Assembly: GCA_963837945.1 (NCBI GenBank)
Contig: CAWIQD010000004.1
Coordinates: 372,001-436,000, forward strand
Direction: 5' to 3'
Source: CAVUBL01 sp963837945
Lineage (GTDB): Bacteria; Acidobacteriota; Thermoanaerobaculia; Multivoradales; DATKCC01
Length of the DNA: 64,000 bases
Shown here piece by piece: positions 52,846 through 61,071 of the stretch (its first letter is position 1; each line of letters starts with the position of its first letter). The translations under genes were made by a program, and so were the position numbers. Below the pieces are notes generated by a model. That model saw nothing but the letters and a program-made list of their open reading frames with translations. It had not been told where the DNA came from and did no database searches.

Positions 52846-53237
52846 ATGGCGGTGCGCATCGTCAGGCTGGGTACTCCGCGGGCGAAGGGCGAGGGCCTGC
52901 GCATCGGGACCGTCCGTCGCCCGCCGCGCGGGGTGCCCAAGAGCGGCTCGCGTCGCGGGACTGGTACGACGTCTGGTTCCCGAACCTCGCGCCGAGCCCG
53001 GAGACCGTGAAGCTCGGCCGGGCGGCCGAGACGCCCGCCGAGTGGGCCGCCTTCAAAAGAAAGTACCGCCAGGAGATGGCCTCCCCCGAGGCCCGCCACG
53101 CCCTCGAGCTGCTCGCCGCCGTCTCGCACCGGACGGACCTCTCGGTCGGCTGCTACTGCGCGGAGGAGGCGCACTGCCACCGCTCGGTGCTGCGCGAGCT
53201 CCTCGGGGAGCATGGGGCCCAGGTGGTGAGCGCATGA
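52846..53237 (+). CDS. DUF488 family protein, frameshifted
   Basis: The start has AGGAGGAA before the ATG and reads VRIVRLGTPRAKGEGLRIGT, the usual N-terminus of this family. Near 52939-52942 the pattern changes to the -1 frame and continues RLASRDWYDVWFPNLAPSPE, and ends with the conserved Cys/His block CYCAEEAHCHRSVL. One missing G (AAGAG for AAGGAG) would restore about 130 residues. DUF488 proteins are small and widespread; their reaction is unknown. The stop overlaps an ATG (ATGA), but the following short frame is not convincing. Confidence 0.8.
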
Positions 53238-53356
53238 AGGCCCTCGACGCCGCCAACCTCGCGCGGCTGCGCGCCCCGGGTAGCGGTCTCCACGGCCGAG
53301 ACCCCGTGCCGGAGCCGGGGGCCGCGAGCTTCCGGCCGGCCGCGGGCCGTAGGTTC

Positions 53357-53761
53357 CTAAGGCCGGTAGCCCACCACTTCGAGGCCCGAGACTCGGTGGT
53401 AGTGGTCGGCGTTCGAGGTGACCACCGGTAGGCCGTGCGCCACCGCGGTCGCGGCGATCCAGAGGTCGTTCGCTCCGATCAGCCGGCCGGTTCGCTGGAG
53501 GTGGAGAAAGGCCCGGCCGTACTCCCAACACACGTCGAGCGTGCAGGGCAGCACGTGAAATGGCGCCAGGCGGCCCTCCCAGGCCGAGCGCTCCGCCAGG
53601 CTCGCTCCCGCCGCCAGCTCGCCCGCGATGGTGAAGGTCACGTAGAGCCGGGCGTCGGCGTGACTCGCCAGGAACCTGTGGGCCGGGCCGGTGGTCTCCC
53701 GGCGCCGCTCCCGCTCGAGGTCGACCAGGAAGGTCGTCTCGGCGATCAGGCCTGCTGCCAC
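53357..53761 (-). CDS. vapC: PIN-domain toxin, VapC type
   Basis: The 134-residue PIN protein has the first metal Asp in AETTFLVDLE, a Glu in IAGELAAG, and the later Asp in IGANDLWIAATAVAHGLPVV, then TSNADHYHRV. VapC toxins are ribonucleases that cut tRNA or rRNA. The ATG at 53761 lies inside the 3' end of the antitoxin gene (16-base overlap), the usual coupling in which antitoxin is translated first. Confidence 0.93.
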   Translation of the reverse strand: MAAGLIAETTFLVDLERERRRETTGPAHRFLASHADARLYVTFTIAGELAAGASLAERSAWEGRLAPFHVLPCTLDVCWEYGRAFLHLQRTGRLIGANDLWIAATAVAHGLPVVTSNADHYHRVSGLEVVGYRP

Positions 53762-53994
53762 TTGTCCTCCGGCGGCCGGTCCTCGGCCTTGACCCGCTCG
53801 ATCCGATCGAGCGCTTCGTCGGAGAAGAACGGTCCGTGCTCGCGATAGCGCTCGAGCAGCTCGGCCCCGGTCAACGTCGCCCCGGGCCAGCTCGCGCGCA
53901 GCACTACCTCACTGAAGGATTCGCCCGGAAACCGGCGAGCCCGCCGGAGCTTCTCGTAGGCCTCGAGACGGAGAGAGATGGTCTTCGTCGGCAT
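53746..53994 (-). CDS. vapB: VapB-type antitoxin
   Basis: The 82-residue protein starts PTKTISLRLEAYEKLRRARR, a ribbon-helix-helix-like DNA-binding N-terminus of the VapB/RHH group with SFSEVVLRA. The C-terminal half is acidic and would wrap the toxin (FFSDEALDRIERVKAEDRPP). It binds VapC and represses its own promoter. The ATG at 53994 lies directly after the promoter with a very short leader. Confidence 0.9.
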   Translation of the reverse strand: MPTKTISLRLEAYEKLRRARRFPGESFSEVVLRASWPGATLTGAELLERYREHGPFFSDEALDRIERVKAEDRPPEDKWQQA

Positions 53995-53995
53995 A

Positions 53996-54029
53996 CACAG
54001 AGAATGCATGGTGCACAGGAGAATGTCAA
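53996..54029 (-). promoter_or_regulatory. Promoter and probable operator of vapBC
   Basis: A TTGACA box (54029-54024) precedes a weak -10 (CATTCT-like). The same stretch holds two near-identical direct repeats on the plus strand, CACAGAGAATG (53996-54006) and CACAGGAGAATG (54014-54025), spaced 18 bases apart. This is a layout suited to binding of VapB dimers over the promoter. Confidence 0.5.
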
Positions 54030-54351
54030 GACCGCTCCACCCGATGTCCCTGCCCAAGAAGCGTGGACCGCGCCGAGCCCCAAGAGCCTTCCCGGCGAGC
54101 AACCCCGAAGGGCCGGGGGCTCCCGACCGGCGACGTCACGGGCCGCGCACTCGATGTCCCTACGGAGTCCGACCCCGAAGAAGCGCGGGCCGTGCCGAGG
54201 CGCGGCTCCTCCGTCCCAAAGTTCTCCTAAGCCGCGCCGTTCGCAAGGGCGGGAGCCCCCGGCCCGGCCTTGATACGATCCCCCCGTCCGGCGCTCCCCT
54301 CCGGCCCCGGTAGTCCCCCTTCTTCCAACCCACCCGCGAGGAGATCGAGCC
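54030..54351. other. Intergenic region with direct and inverted repeats
   Basis: This 322-base stretch holds no convincing gene. Two related segments, each starting GATGTCCCT and carrying AAGAAGCG and GCCGAG, lie near 54042 and 54153. A perfect 16-base inverted repeat has arms at 54110-54125 and 54251-54266. Short Lys/Arg-rich frames across it (MSLPKKRGPRRAP) are products of the repeat. A TACGAT box near 54274 may serve the ETF-QO gene. Confidence 0.5.
54110..54266. repeat. Perfect 16-bp inverted repeat with 125-base spacing
   Basis: GGGCCGGGGGCTCCCG at 54110-54125 is the exact reverse complement of CGGGAGCCCCCGGCCC at 54251-54266. Together with the direct repeats in between this has the size and form of a small non-coding palindromic or MITE-like element, but no target-site duplication was seen. 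Confidence 0.55.
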
Positions 54352-56038
54352 ATGAGCGAGGAAGGTCGCGAATCCCTGGAGATGGACGTCGTCTTCGTCG
54401 GCGCCGGGCCGGCGAGCCTCGCCGGCGCCTACCACCTGGCGAGCCTGATCGAGGAGCACAACGCGGCCCCGGGCGCCTCCCCCATCGAGGCAGAGATCGC
54501 CGTCCTCGAAAAGGGCAAGGAGGTCGGCAGCCACGCCTTCTCGGGCGCCGTGGTCGACCCGGTCGCGTTCCGCGAGCTGGTGCCGGACCGCTGGCAGGAG
54601 GCCCCGTTCGAGGCCCCGGTCGGCAAGGACCGCCTCCTCTGGCTGACCGAGAGCCGCGCGATCACCCTGCCCGCCCCGCCCATGATGTCCAACCGCGGCT
54701 ACTCCGTGGCCACGCTGGGCAAGCTCGTCAAGTGGCTCGCCGGCCTCGCCGAGGAGAAGGGGGTGAGCGTCTTCCCGGAGTTTCCGGCCGCCGAGGTGCT
54801 CCTCGAGGGCGGCTCGGTGGTCGGCGTGCGCACGGCCGACCAGGGCCTCGACCGCGACGGCGAGAAGAAGGCCAACTACCAGCCGGGCATGGACATCCGG
54901 ACGAAGGTGACGGTGCTCGGCGAAGGGGTGCGCGGCACGCTCGTCAAGCAGCTCGACGGCCGGCTCGATCTCTGGGCCGGGAAGAACCCCATGACCTACG
55001 CCATCGGGATCAAGGAGCACTGGGAGCTGCCCGCCGGCCGGCTCGCCCCGGGCTCGGTCACCCACACGATGGGCTGGCCGGTCGGCACCGGCCTCTACGG
55101 CGGCGGCTTCCTCTACGGCCTCCAGGGCGACCTGGCGGCGGTCGGCCTGGTGGTGGGCCTCGACTACGAGAACCCCTGGACCGATCCCCACGCCCTCTTC
55201 CAGCGCTTCAAGACCCACCCGGAGATCGCCGGGCTGCTGGCCGGCGGCAAGATGGTCAACTACGGCGCCAAGGCGATCCCCGAGGGCGGCTGGTGGGCGA
55301 TGCCGAAGCTCTACGGCGACGGCTTCCTGATCGTCGGCGACTCGGGCGGCTTCCTGAACGCCCAGAAGCTCAAGGGGATCTCGCTCGGCATGAAGTCGGG
55401 GATGCTCGCCGCCGAGACCATCTTCGAGTGCCTGAAGGCCGGCCGCTTCGACGAGGAGAGCCTGGCCGCCTACCCCCGCAAGGTCGAGCGAAGCTGGCTC
55501 AAGAAGGACCTCTGGCGCGTCCGGAACTTCCACCAGGGCTTCGAACACGGCCTCGCCGGCGGCGTCGTCCAGGGGGCGCTCGGCACCCTCACCGGCGGCC
55601 GGGGCTGGGGCGTCAAGCAGCGCCTCGAGGCCGAGCCGGGCCACGAGCGCATGCGGCGCCTCGACCGGCCCTCGGGCCACGGCCTGGTGCCCGGGCCGCG
55701 GCACGGCGCCCGACGGCAAGCTCACCTTCGACCGCCTCGCCGACGTCTACCACTCGGGCACCTCGCACGAGGAGGACCAGCCGGTCCACCTCCACGTCGC
55801 GGACACCTCGATCTGCGTCGAGCGCTGCACCGTCGAGTACGCCAACCCCTGCGAGCGCTTCTGCCCCGCCGCGGTCTACGAGATGGTCGAGGACCCGGCC
55901 GCCCCGCGCGGCCGGCGCCTGCAGATCAACGCCTCGAACTGCGTCCACTGCAAGACCTGCGACATCATGGACCCCTACCAGATCATCACCTGGGTGCCGC
56001 CCGAGGGGGGCGGCGGTCCGAGCTACGGATCGATGTAG
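54352..56038 (+). CDS. Electron-transfer-flavoprotein:quinone oxidoreductase, frameshifted
   Basis: The first frame gives about 445 residues: FAD loop VVFVGAGPASLAGAYHLA, GSHAFSGAVVDP, HTMGWPVGTGLYGGGFLYG and GDSGGFLNAQKLKG. Near 55693-55695 the pattern moves to the +1 frame and continues DGKLTFDRLADVYHSGTSHE with the 4Fe-4S ligands in ERFCPAAVYE and NCVHCKTCDIMDPYQIITW, stopping at 56038. Removing one G from GGG restores about 561 residues, the family length. The enzyme is membrane-associated and passes electrons from ETF (fatty and amino acid oxidation) to quinone. No ETF genes are adjacent. GAGGAG precedes the ATG. Confidence 0.92.
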
Positions 56039-56128
56039 ACGCACGTGCGCAATGGCTTGTTGCGCGCGCCGGACACCCTAGCTAGAGTCCCTCCCGTCCC
56101 AAACACAATCGTTCGGGAGGAGAGGTCC

Positions 56129-57103
56129 TTGGTCAAGAAGATCCTGTGTCGTTGCTCGTGCTCGTCGTCGTGCTGGTCGCCGGCGCGGCGATCTTCGTCG
56201 CCACCTACCGGCCGGCCCAGCGCCCCGCCTCGGCCGCCAAGGTCGAGGCTCACCCCGGAGCGGGTGGCGCGCGGCGACTACCTGACCCATCACGTCCTCG
56301 GCTGCTTCGACTGCCACAGCCAGCGCGACTGGAGCCGCTACGCCGGGCCGATCGAGGGCCCGGAGGGCGCCGGCGGGCCGTGCATGAGCGAGGAGTTCGG
56401 GGTGCCGGGAAGAGTCTGCTTCTCCAACATCACGCCCGACCGGGAGACCGGCATCGGCGCCTGGACGGACGGCGAGATCCTGCGGGCGATCCGCGAGGGC
56501 GTCGACAACAAGGGCCGGGCCCTCTTCCCGATGATGCCCTACGCCGACGCCTACCACGCGCTCTCGGACGAGGACGCCGACGCCGTGGTCGCCTACCTCC
56601 GGACCCTGCCGCCGGTCTCGAACCCGGTGCCGCCGACCGAGATCGACTTCCCGGTGAGCTTCTTCATCAAGCAGGTCCCGAAGCCGCTCGACGGCCCGGT
56701 CGCGGCGCCGGATCCCGCCGACTCGGTCGCCTACGGCCACTACCTCGCGACGGTCGCCGGCTGCGTCTTCTGCCACACCCCGGTCGATGGCCACCAGCAG
56801 CCGATCCCCGGCATGGAGCTCGCCGGCGGCCAGGACTTCCGGGGCCCCTGGGGCCTCGTGCGCTCGGCGAACCTGACCCCGGACCCGACCGGCCTCGGCG
56901 GGCGCACGCGGGAGGCCTTCCTCGGCATGTTCCGGGCCTTCCAGGACCCGGGCGCCCAGGCCCCGACACCCGCCGGCCAGAACACGGTGATGCCCTGGCT
57001 GGTCCACGCCGGCACGAGCGACCAGGACCTCGGGGCGATCTGGGACTACCTCCAGACCGTGCCGCCAATCCAGAACAAGGTCGTCAAGCGGCCGACGGTG
57101 TAG
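56129..57103 (+). CDS. Membrane-anchored dihaem c-type cytochrome, N-terminal frame disturbed
   Basis: Two haem-binding motifs are clear, CFDCH (GCFDCHSQRDW) and CVFCH (GCVFCHTPVDG), each in a cytochrome c fold with later Met candidates (PMMPYADAY and TVMPWLVHAG). It probably accepts electrons in the periplasm. The likely start is TTG at 56129 (AGGAG 6 bases upstream) encoding MVKKIL. The natural membrane anchor SLLVLVVVLVAGAAIFVATY lies in the -1 frame, and the haem domains return to the first frame after about 56248. Two single-base errors about 100 bases apart, or a start at GTG 56146 plus one error, would explain this. Confidence 0.8.
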   Translation: MVKKILCRCSCSSSCWSPARRSSSPPTGRPSAPPRPPRSRLTPERVARGDYLTHHVLGCFDCHSQRDWSRYAGPIEGPEGAGGPCMSEEFGVPGRVCFSNITPDRETGIGAWTDGEILRAIREGVDNKGRALFPMMPYADAYHALSDEDADAVVAYLRTLPPVSNPVPPTEIDFPVSFFIKQVPKPLDGPVAAPDPADSVAYGHYLATVAGCVFCHTPVDGHQQPIPGMELAGGQDFRGPWGLVRSANLTPDPTGLGGRTREAFLGMFRAFQDPGAQAPTPAGQNTVMPWLVHAGTSDQDLGAIWDYLQTVPPIQNKVVKRPTV

Positions 57104-57120
57104 ACACGACCCGGGGAAGA

Positions 57121-57145
57121 GTCTCGCGCAGAGCCGCAGAGGCGC
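57121..57145. repeat. Dispersed GCGCAGAG-type repeat, copy 1
   Basis: GTCTCGCGCAGAGCCGCAGAGGCGC at this site is the reverse complement of the repeat at 61007-61039, except that it lacks one 8-base GCGCAGAG unit. Elements of this kind are scattered between genes in many bacteria. Confidence 0.7.
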
Positions 57146-57234
57146 GGCTCAGAGCTTGTGAATGAATCTCCGGCCGTCGCGAGGGCGTTCCCGGGCGCCC
57201 CTCGCAAGGCGCGCCGACGCAGGCGTAGCGGGGC

Positions 57235-57579
57235 CTACGTCGAGGAGGAGCCTGGCCGCTCAAGAGCCTCCACGAGAGCGGGTAGGTCCGTCTCGACGAT
57301 CTCCCAGACGATGTCGAGATCGACGGCGTCGTAGCCGTGAATGACGCGGTTCCGGAAGTCGACGATGTCTTGCCACGGCACATCGGGATAGTTTGCGCGC
57401 TCCTCTTCCGGCACGCGGTTGGCCGCTTCGCCGACGATCTCCAACAGGCGGACCAGCGAGAGCTCGAGCTCGCGGCTCTCGTCCAGGTCCTGGCGCGTGC
57501 GCCCTCGCGCCATGTCGAGGGCTTCACCGGCGTGGTCCAACATGTGCCGGATCCGCAGATGCGGGTCACGCCGCGTCAT
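57235..57579 (-). CDS. hepT: HepT-type HEPN toxin (DUF86)
   Basis: The 114-residue helical protein has the HEPN RNase motif Rx4-6H in FRNRVIHGYDAVD, with LSLVRLLEIVGEAANRVPEE before it, as in DUF86/HepT. HepT toxins are ribonucleases neutralised by AMP transfer from the neighbouring MntA nucleotidyltransferase. The ATG at 57579 overlaps the 3' end of the antitoxin gene by 14 bases. Confidence 0.93.
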   Translation of the reverse strand: MTRRDPHLRIRHMLDHAGEALDMARGRTRQDLDESRELELSLVRLLEIVGEAANRVPEEERANYPDVPWQDIVDFRNRVIHGYDAVDLDIVWEIVETDLPALVEALERPGSSST

Positions 57580-57874
57580 ATTGGACTTCGGCCTCCTGGA
57601 GCACCTGAGAGCGGAAGTAAGGGCTCAGAAAGCCCGGAGTGTGGAGATCCACCTCGCGGCCGAGGATCTCGGCGAGCTCGCGCTGGAGCGCGAAGAAGCG
57701 GAGGCCGGGGACGTGGCCTTCCTCGAACTCCACGAGGACGTCCACGTCGCTCGCTGGTCCGAAATCGGCTCGGAGGACCGAGCCGAAGAGGGAGAGCCGA
57801 CGGATGTGGTTCGTCCTGCAGAACTCCGCCAGCCGGTCGCGTGGAACCTCGAGCTTTGGGTGAGACATCGCCAT
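57566..57874 (-). CDS. mntA: MntA-type minimal nucleotidyltransferase antitoxin
   Basis: The 102-residue protein has the nucleotidyltransferase signature GS-x10-DxD in FGSVLRADFGPASDVDVLVE. Known MntA proteins block HepT by adding AMP to its active-site Tyr. The HepT motif here contains a Tyr (HGYDA) at the expected position. The order antitoxin then toxin, with overlap, is standard. Confidence 0.93.
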   Translation of the reverse strand: MAMSHPKLEVPRDRLAEFCRTNHIRRLSLFGSVLRADFGPASDVDVLVEFEEGHVPGLRFFALQRELAEILGREVDLHTPGFLSPYFRSQVLQEAEVQYDAA

Positions 57875-57913
57875 TGACTCCCAGTCGAGAGGTCCGGGCA
57901 GGCCGATCGCACC

Positions 57914-58993
57914 TCAGGCGACGGTGACGTCGTCCGCCAGGTAGACGTCCTGGATGGCGTGGAGCAGCTCCACGCCCTGCGCCATCGGCTTCTGGAAGGC
58001 CTTGCGGCCGGAGATGAGGCCGGTGCCGCCGGCGCGCTTGTTGATCACCGCCGTGCGCACCGCCGCCGCCAGGTCCCCCTTGCCCTTCGAGGCGCCGCCC
58101 GAGTTGATCATGCCGATGCGCCCCATGTAGCAGTTGGCGACCTGCCAGCGCACCAGGTCGACCGGGTGGTCGGTCACCAGGTCGCCGTAGAGGCGCTCGT
58201 CGGTGCGCCCGAAGCCGATCGCCGGAAAGCCGCCGTTGTTGGTCGCCTGCTTCTGCTTGACGACGTCGGCCTCGATGGTCACGCCCAGGTGGTTCGCCTG
58301 GCCGGTGAGGTCGGCCGCGGCGTGGTAGTCCTTGCCGTCCTTCTTGAAGGCCTCGTTGCGCAGATAACACCAGAGCACCGTCGCCATGCCCAGCTCGTGG
58401 GCGCGGGCGAAGCACTCGGCGATCTCCACGATCTCGCGCCGCGCGTCGTCGCCGCCGAAGTAGATCGTGGCGCCGATCGCGGCCGCCCCCAGGTCGAAGG
58501 CCTGCTCGACCTGGGCGAAGAGCACCTGTTGGTAGCTGTTCGGGTAGGTCAGTAGCTCGTTGTGGTTCACCTTGACGATGAACGGGATCCGGTGGGCGTA
58601 GCGGCGCGCGACGCTACCGAGCACGCCCAGGGTCGAGGCGACGGCGTTGCAGCCGCCCTCGAGCGCCAGCCGGATGATGTTCTCCGGGTCCATGTAGGCC
58701 GGGTTGGGGGCGAAGGCGGAGGCCGCCGAGTGCTCGATGCCCTGGTCGACGGGCAGGATCGACACGTAGCCGGTGCCCGCCAGGCGGCCGTGGCCGTAGA
58801 TCCGCTCGAGCGAGACCAGGACGCGCGGCCCGCGGTCCGAGGGACCGAAGGCGCGGTCGACGTGGTCGGGCCCGGGGAGCATCAGCTGGTCCCGCGGGAT
58901 GCCGGTACAGGTGTGGCCGAGCAGGCTCTCGGCCTCGTCGCCGAGCAAGTCCTGGATGCGGGCGGCGGTGGCACTCGTGGTCGCGACGGTCAT
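57914..58993 (-). CDS. fbaB: Class I fructose-bisphosphate aldolase (FbaB/DhnA type)
   Basis: The 359-residue protein has SILPVDQGIEHSA, FIVKVNHNELLTYPN, GATIYFGGDDARREI and the Lys region VTIEADVVKQKQ with the likely Schiff-base Lys, then GMINSGGASKGKGDL and TGLISGRKAFQKPM. It splits or forms fructose 1,6-bisphosphate without metal. It is somewhat longer at the N-terminus than E. coli FbaB. GGAGGGAG precedes the ATG at 58993. It stands alone, divergent from the permease at 59165. Confidence 0.93.
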   Translation of the reverse strand: MTVATTSATAARIQDLLGDEAESLLGHTCTGIPRDQLMLPGPDHVDRAFGPSDRGPRVLVSLERIYGHGRLAGTGYVSILPVDQGIEHSAASAFAPNPAYMDPENIIRLALEGGCNAVASTLGVLGSVARRYAHRIPFIVKVNHNELLTYPNSYQQVLFAQVEQAFDLGAAAIGATIYFGGDDARREIVEIAECFARAHELGMATVLWCYLRNEAFKKDGKDYHAAADLTGQANHLGVTIEADVVKQKQATNNGGFPAIGFGRTDERLYGDLVTDHPVDLVRWQVANCYMGRIGMINSGGASKGKGDLAAAVRTAVINKRAGGTGLISGRKAFQKPMAQGVELLHAIQDVYLADDVTVA

Positions 58994-59164
58994 CGGGGCT
59001 CCCTCCTGGAGATCATTCGAGTCCAAGTCCTGCGTCTCCAGTATCCCACAGGGGCGGCCGGTCGAGCCGCGGCGCGGCGCCGGGACCTGTGGCAGAATCC
59101 CGCGCCACCGGCCGCGAGGCACCCGCACGGCGGGAACGCGCCGGCTTCCGGGAGGCCCGCCCCG

Positions 59165-60070
59165 ATGCCCCAGACCGCCGATTCCGCGGCGCCCGCAGCT
59201 CCGCCGGCCGAGCCGGTCCGGCTCCGCTTCTGGACCTGGGGCCTGCCGGCCTTCACCGCCGCCTGGTTCGTCCTCTACGCCGTCGCCTTCCCCCACCCGC
59301 TGGTCCTGGCGAGCCACAACTGGCCCCTGGTGCTTGTCGGGGTGGGCGGCGCCATCCTGGGCAACGCCACCGCGGTGGGCGGCGGGCTGGTGTTCATCCC
59401 GGCGCTGGTCTTCGCCTGGGGCCTCGGTCCGGTGGCGGCTCTCAAGGTGGCCCTGGTCTCGCAATCGGTCGGCATGACGAGCGGCGCCCTCGGCTGGCTG
59501 CGCCGGGGCGCCGTGCCCCGCTCCGCCCTGGCGCCGGCGATTCCGGCGCTCCTCGCCGGGGGCGCGGTGAGCACCCTCGTGCTCCATCCCAACCCGCTCC
59601 TGGTCAAGGGGCTCTTCGGGCCGGCGTCGATCGTGGTGGGCCTGCTCACCCTGTACTTGCTCGAGCATCCGGTGCGATGCCTCGAGATCCCGCGCCGGGC
59701 GGCGGCCGAGGTCGCGGCGGTCGCCTTCTTCGGGGGCCTGCTCACCGGCTGGGTGGCGATCGGCGAGGGCGAGGTGGTCGCCGCCTACCTGATGCTCCGC
59801 TTCGGGCTCGACCCGCGCCGCGGGATCGCGCTCGGCACGCTGCTGCTTTCGATCAGCTCGATCTTCCTCGCCTCGCTCCACGCCTTCGTGGTGGGCGGCG
59901 TGCCGTGGGAGCTCGCCGCCTTCACCGCCCTCGGCTGCGCCTGGGGCGGCCGGCTGGGGCCCTACCTCACCCAGTGGGTCGGCGCCCACCGGCTGAAGCT
60001 CGGCTTCGCCGCCGTGGCGATCGTCGACGGCACGCTGTTCCTGATCCAGTTCCTGCTCTCGCTACGCTGA
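59165..60070 (+). CDS. TauE/SafE-family membrane permease
   Basis: The 301-residue protein has about eight transmembrane helices. The family repeats are ILGNATAVGGGLVFIPALVF in the first half and FFGGLLTGWVAIGEGEVVA in the second. TauE/SafE members export sulfite, sulfonates or similar anions; the substrate here is unknown. GGGAGG lies 9 bases before the ATG. A CAGAAT box at 59093 could be the -10. It overlaps the convergent DUF4097 gene by 9 bases at the 3' ends. Confidence 0.88.
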   Translation: MPQTADSAAPAAPPAEPVRLRFWTWGLPAFTAAWFVLYAVAFPHPLVLASHNWPLVLVGVGGAILGNATAVGGGLVFIPALVFAWGLGPVAALKVALVSQSVGMTSGALGWLRRGAVPRSALAPAIPALLAGGAVSTLVLHPNPLLVKGLFGPASIVVGLLTLYLLEHPVRCLEIPRRAAAEVAAVAFFGGLLTGWVAIGEGEVVAAYLMLRFGLDPRRGIALGTLLLSISSIFLASLHAFVVGGVPWELAAFTALGCAWGGRLGPYLTQWVGAHRLKLGFAAVAIVDGTLFLIQFLLSLR

Positions 60071-60871
60071 CCCTCCGGAGATCCTGATCCCACCGTTGGT
60101 CGTCGACAGGCGGACCCGGGCGCCGCCGCCGTTGACCTCGGCCTCGACGTGCCGGCGGCTGTGGCGACCGATGCTCGCCTCGAGCCCCGAGATGTCGATA
60201 CCGCCGTTGGTGGTCTCCGCGTCGATCGACAGCCGGGCCTCGCGCGGGACCGTCACGTGGATGCCGCCGTTGGTCGTCTCGAGGCGCATCGACGCGCCGG
60301 GCGGCATCGCGGAGAGCTCGACCTGCACCGCCCCGTTGATCGTCGAGGCGACGACCGCGCCCCGCAGGTCGGTCAGCTGGACGGATCCGTTGGTGGTCTC
60401 GGCGTCCACCGCTCCGGAGACGCCGTGGACCCGGAGCTTGCCGTTGACCGTCTCGATCTCCACCTTGGCCGCCCGCGGCACCGAGACGGTGTAGCTCACC
60501 GACGCGTCGACGTGGTTGCCGAACAGCCAGGAGAGGAAGCCGCCGCCGTCGTCGGCCCGACCGGTCCGGACGGCGACCCGGTCGGCGCTCGCGTCGACCT
60601 GGATCTCGAGCCGCTTCATGGCGTCGGCGATCCGCTGCTCCGTGCCCGCCCGCACCGTCTTGACCGCCTGGACCCGCACCTCGTCTCGGTCCCAGGCCTC
60701 GACCTCGACCGCGCCGTTCGTGTTGCCCACCTTCACCGTGCCGCCCGCGGCGAGGGCGAAGGTCTTGTCGTAGGTCTCCTTGCGCTCGACGGCACGCGCG
60801 GCGCCCGCCGCCACCAGCAGCAGCACGGCCACCAGCAGGGGCACTCTCCACTCGAGGGATCTCTTGGCCAT
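60062..60871 (-). CDS. Exported DUF4097-family beta-helix protein
   Basis: The 269-residue protein has a signal peptide (residues 8-27, ending AARA) and at least seven repeats of the form TNGxVxVE (GNTNGAVEVEAW, TVNGKLRV, TTNGSVQL, STINGAVQV, TTNGGIHV, TTNGGIDI, STTNGGIRI), the pattern of DUF4097 right-handed beta solenoids. Such proteins are often co-located with anti-sigma or PspC genes, but not here. GGGAGG stands before the ATG. A symmetrical CCTTAC-GTAAGG site lies upstream. Confidence 0.9.
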   Translation of the reverse strand: MAKRSLEWRVPLLVAVLLLVAAGAARAVERKETYDKTFALAAGGTVKVGNTNGAVEVEAWDRDEVRVQAVKTVRAGTEQRIADAMKRLEIQVDASADRVAVRTGRADDGGGFLSWLFGNHVDASVSYTVSVPRAAKVEIETVNGKLRVHGVSGAVDAETTNGSVQLTDLRGAVVASTINGAVQVELSAMPPGASMRLETTNGGIHVTVPREARLSIDAETTNGGIDISGLEASIGRHSRRHVEAEVNGGGARVRLSTTNGGIRISGGSA

Positions 60872-60905
60872 CGCGTCCTCCCGGTCGATTGAACGTTCCT
60901 TCCGT

Positions 60906-60921
60906 CCTTACGCCGGTAAGG
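60906..60921. promoter_or_regulatory. Perfect dyad, possible operator of the DUF4097 gene
   Basis: CCTTAC and GTAAGG flank GCCG (16 bases), placed 35-50 bases upstream of the DUF4097 ATG. It is a perfect palindrome half-site pair of the size bound by dimeric repressors. Confidence 0.4.
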
Positions 60922-61006
60922 GGAGAAACGTTTCAGTTCCTGACCTGGACGAGGAGTGTTCTCGCCGGAGGCGCAAGGACGCAGAACAGCGCGATCGACG
61001 GGCCCC

Positions 61007-61039
61007 GCGCCTCTGCGGCTCTGCGCCTCTGCGCGAGAC
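61007..61039. repeat. Dispersed GCGCAGAG-type repeat, copy 2
   Basis: This 33-base element consists of CTCTGCGC/CTCTGCGG-type 8-base units followed by GAGAC and is the reverse complement of the copy at 57121-57145 plus one extra unit. A looser relative (GGCGCAAGGACGCAGAAC) lies at about 60970. Confidence 0.7.
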
Positions 61040-61071
61040 CATTCCAGGTCGGGAGGGTGTTACGGACGGAG

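Noticed and set aside
53234..53431. A 65-codon plus frame starting at the ATGA overlap with the DUF488 stop
   Set aside because: Its second half is antisense to vapC, it has no recognisable feature, and the coupling may be chance.
60062..60871. Repeated CCGTTGGTGGTCTC-like blocks as a CRISPR array or tandem repeat
   Set aside because: They are the codons of the TNGG beta-solenoid repeats; spacing is irregular and the frame is continuous. No CRISPR array was seen anywhere in the window.
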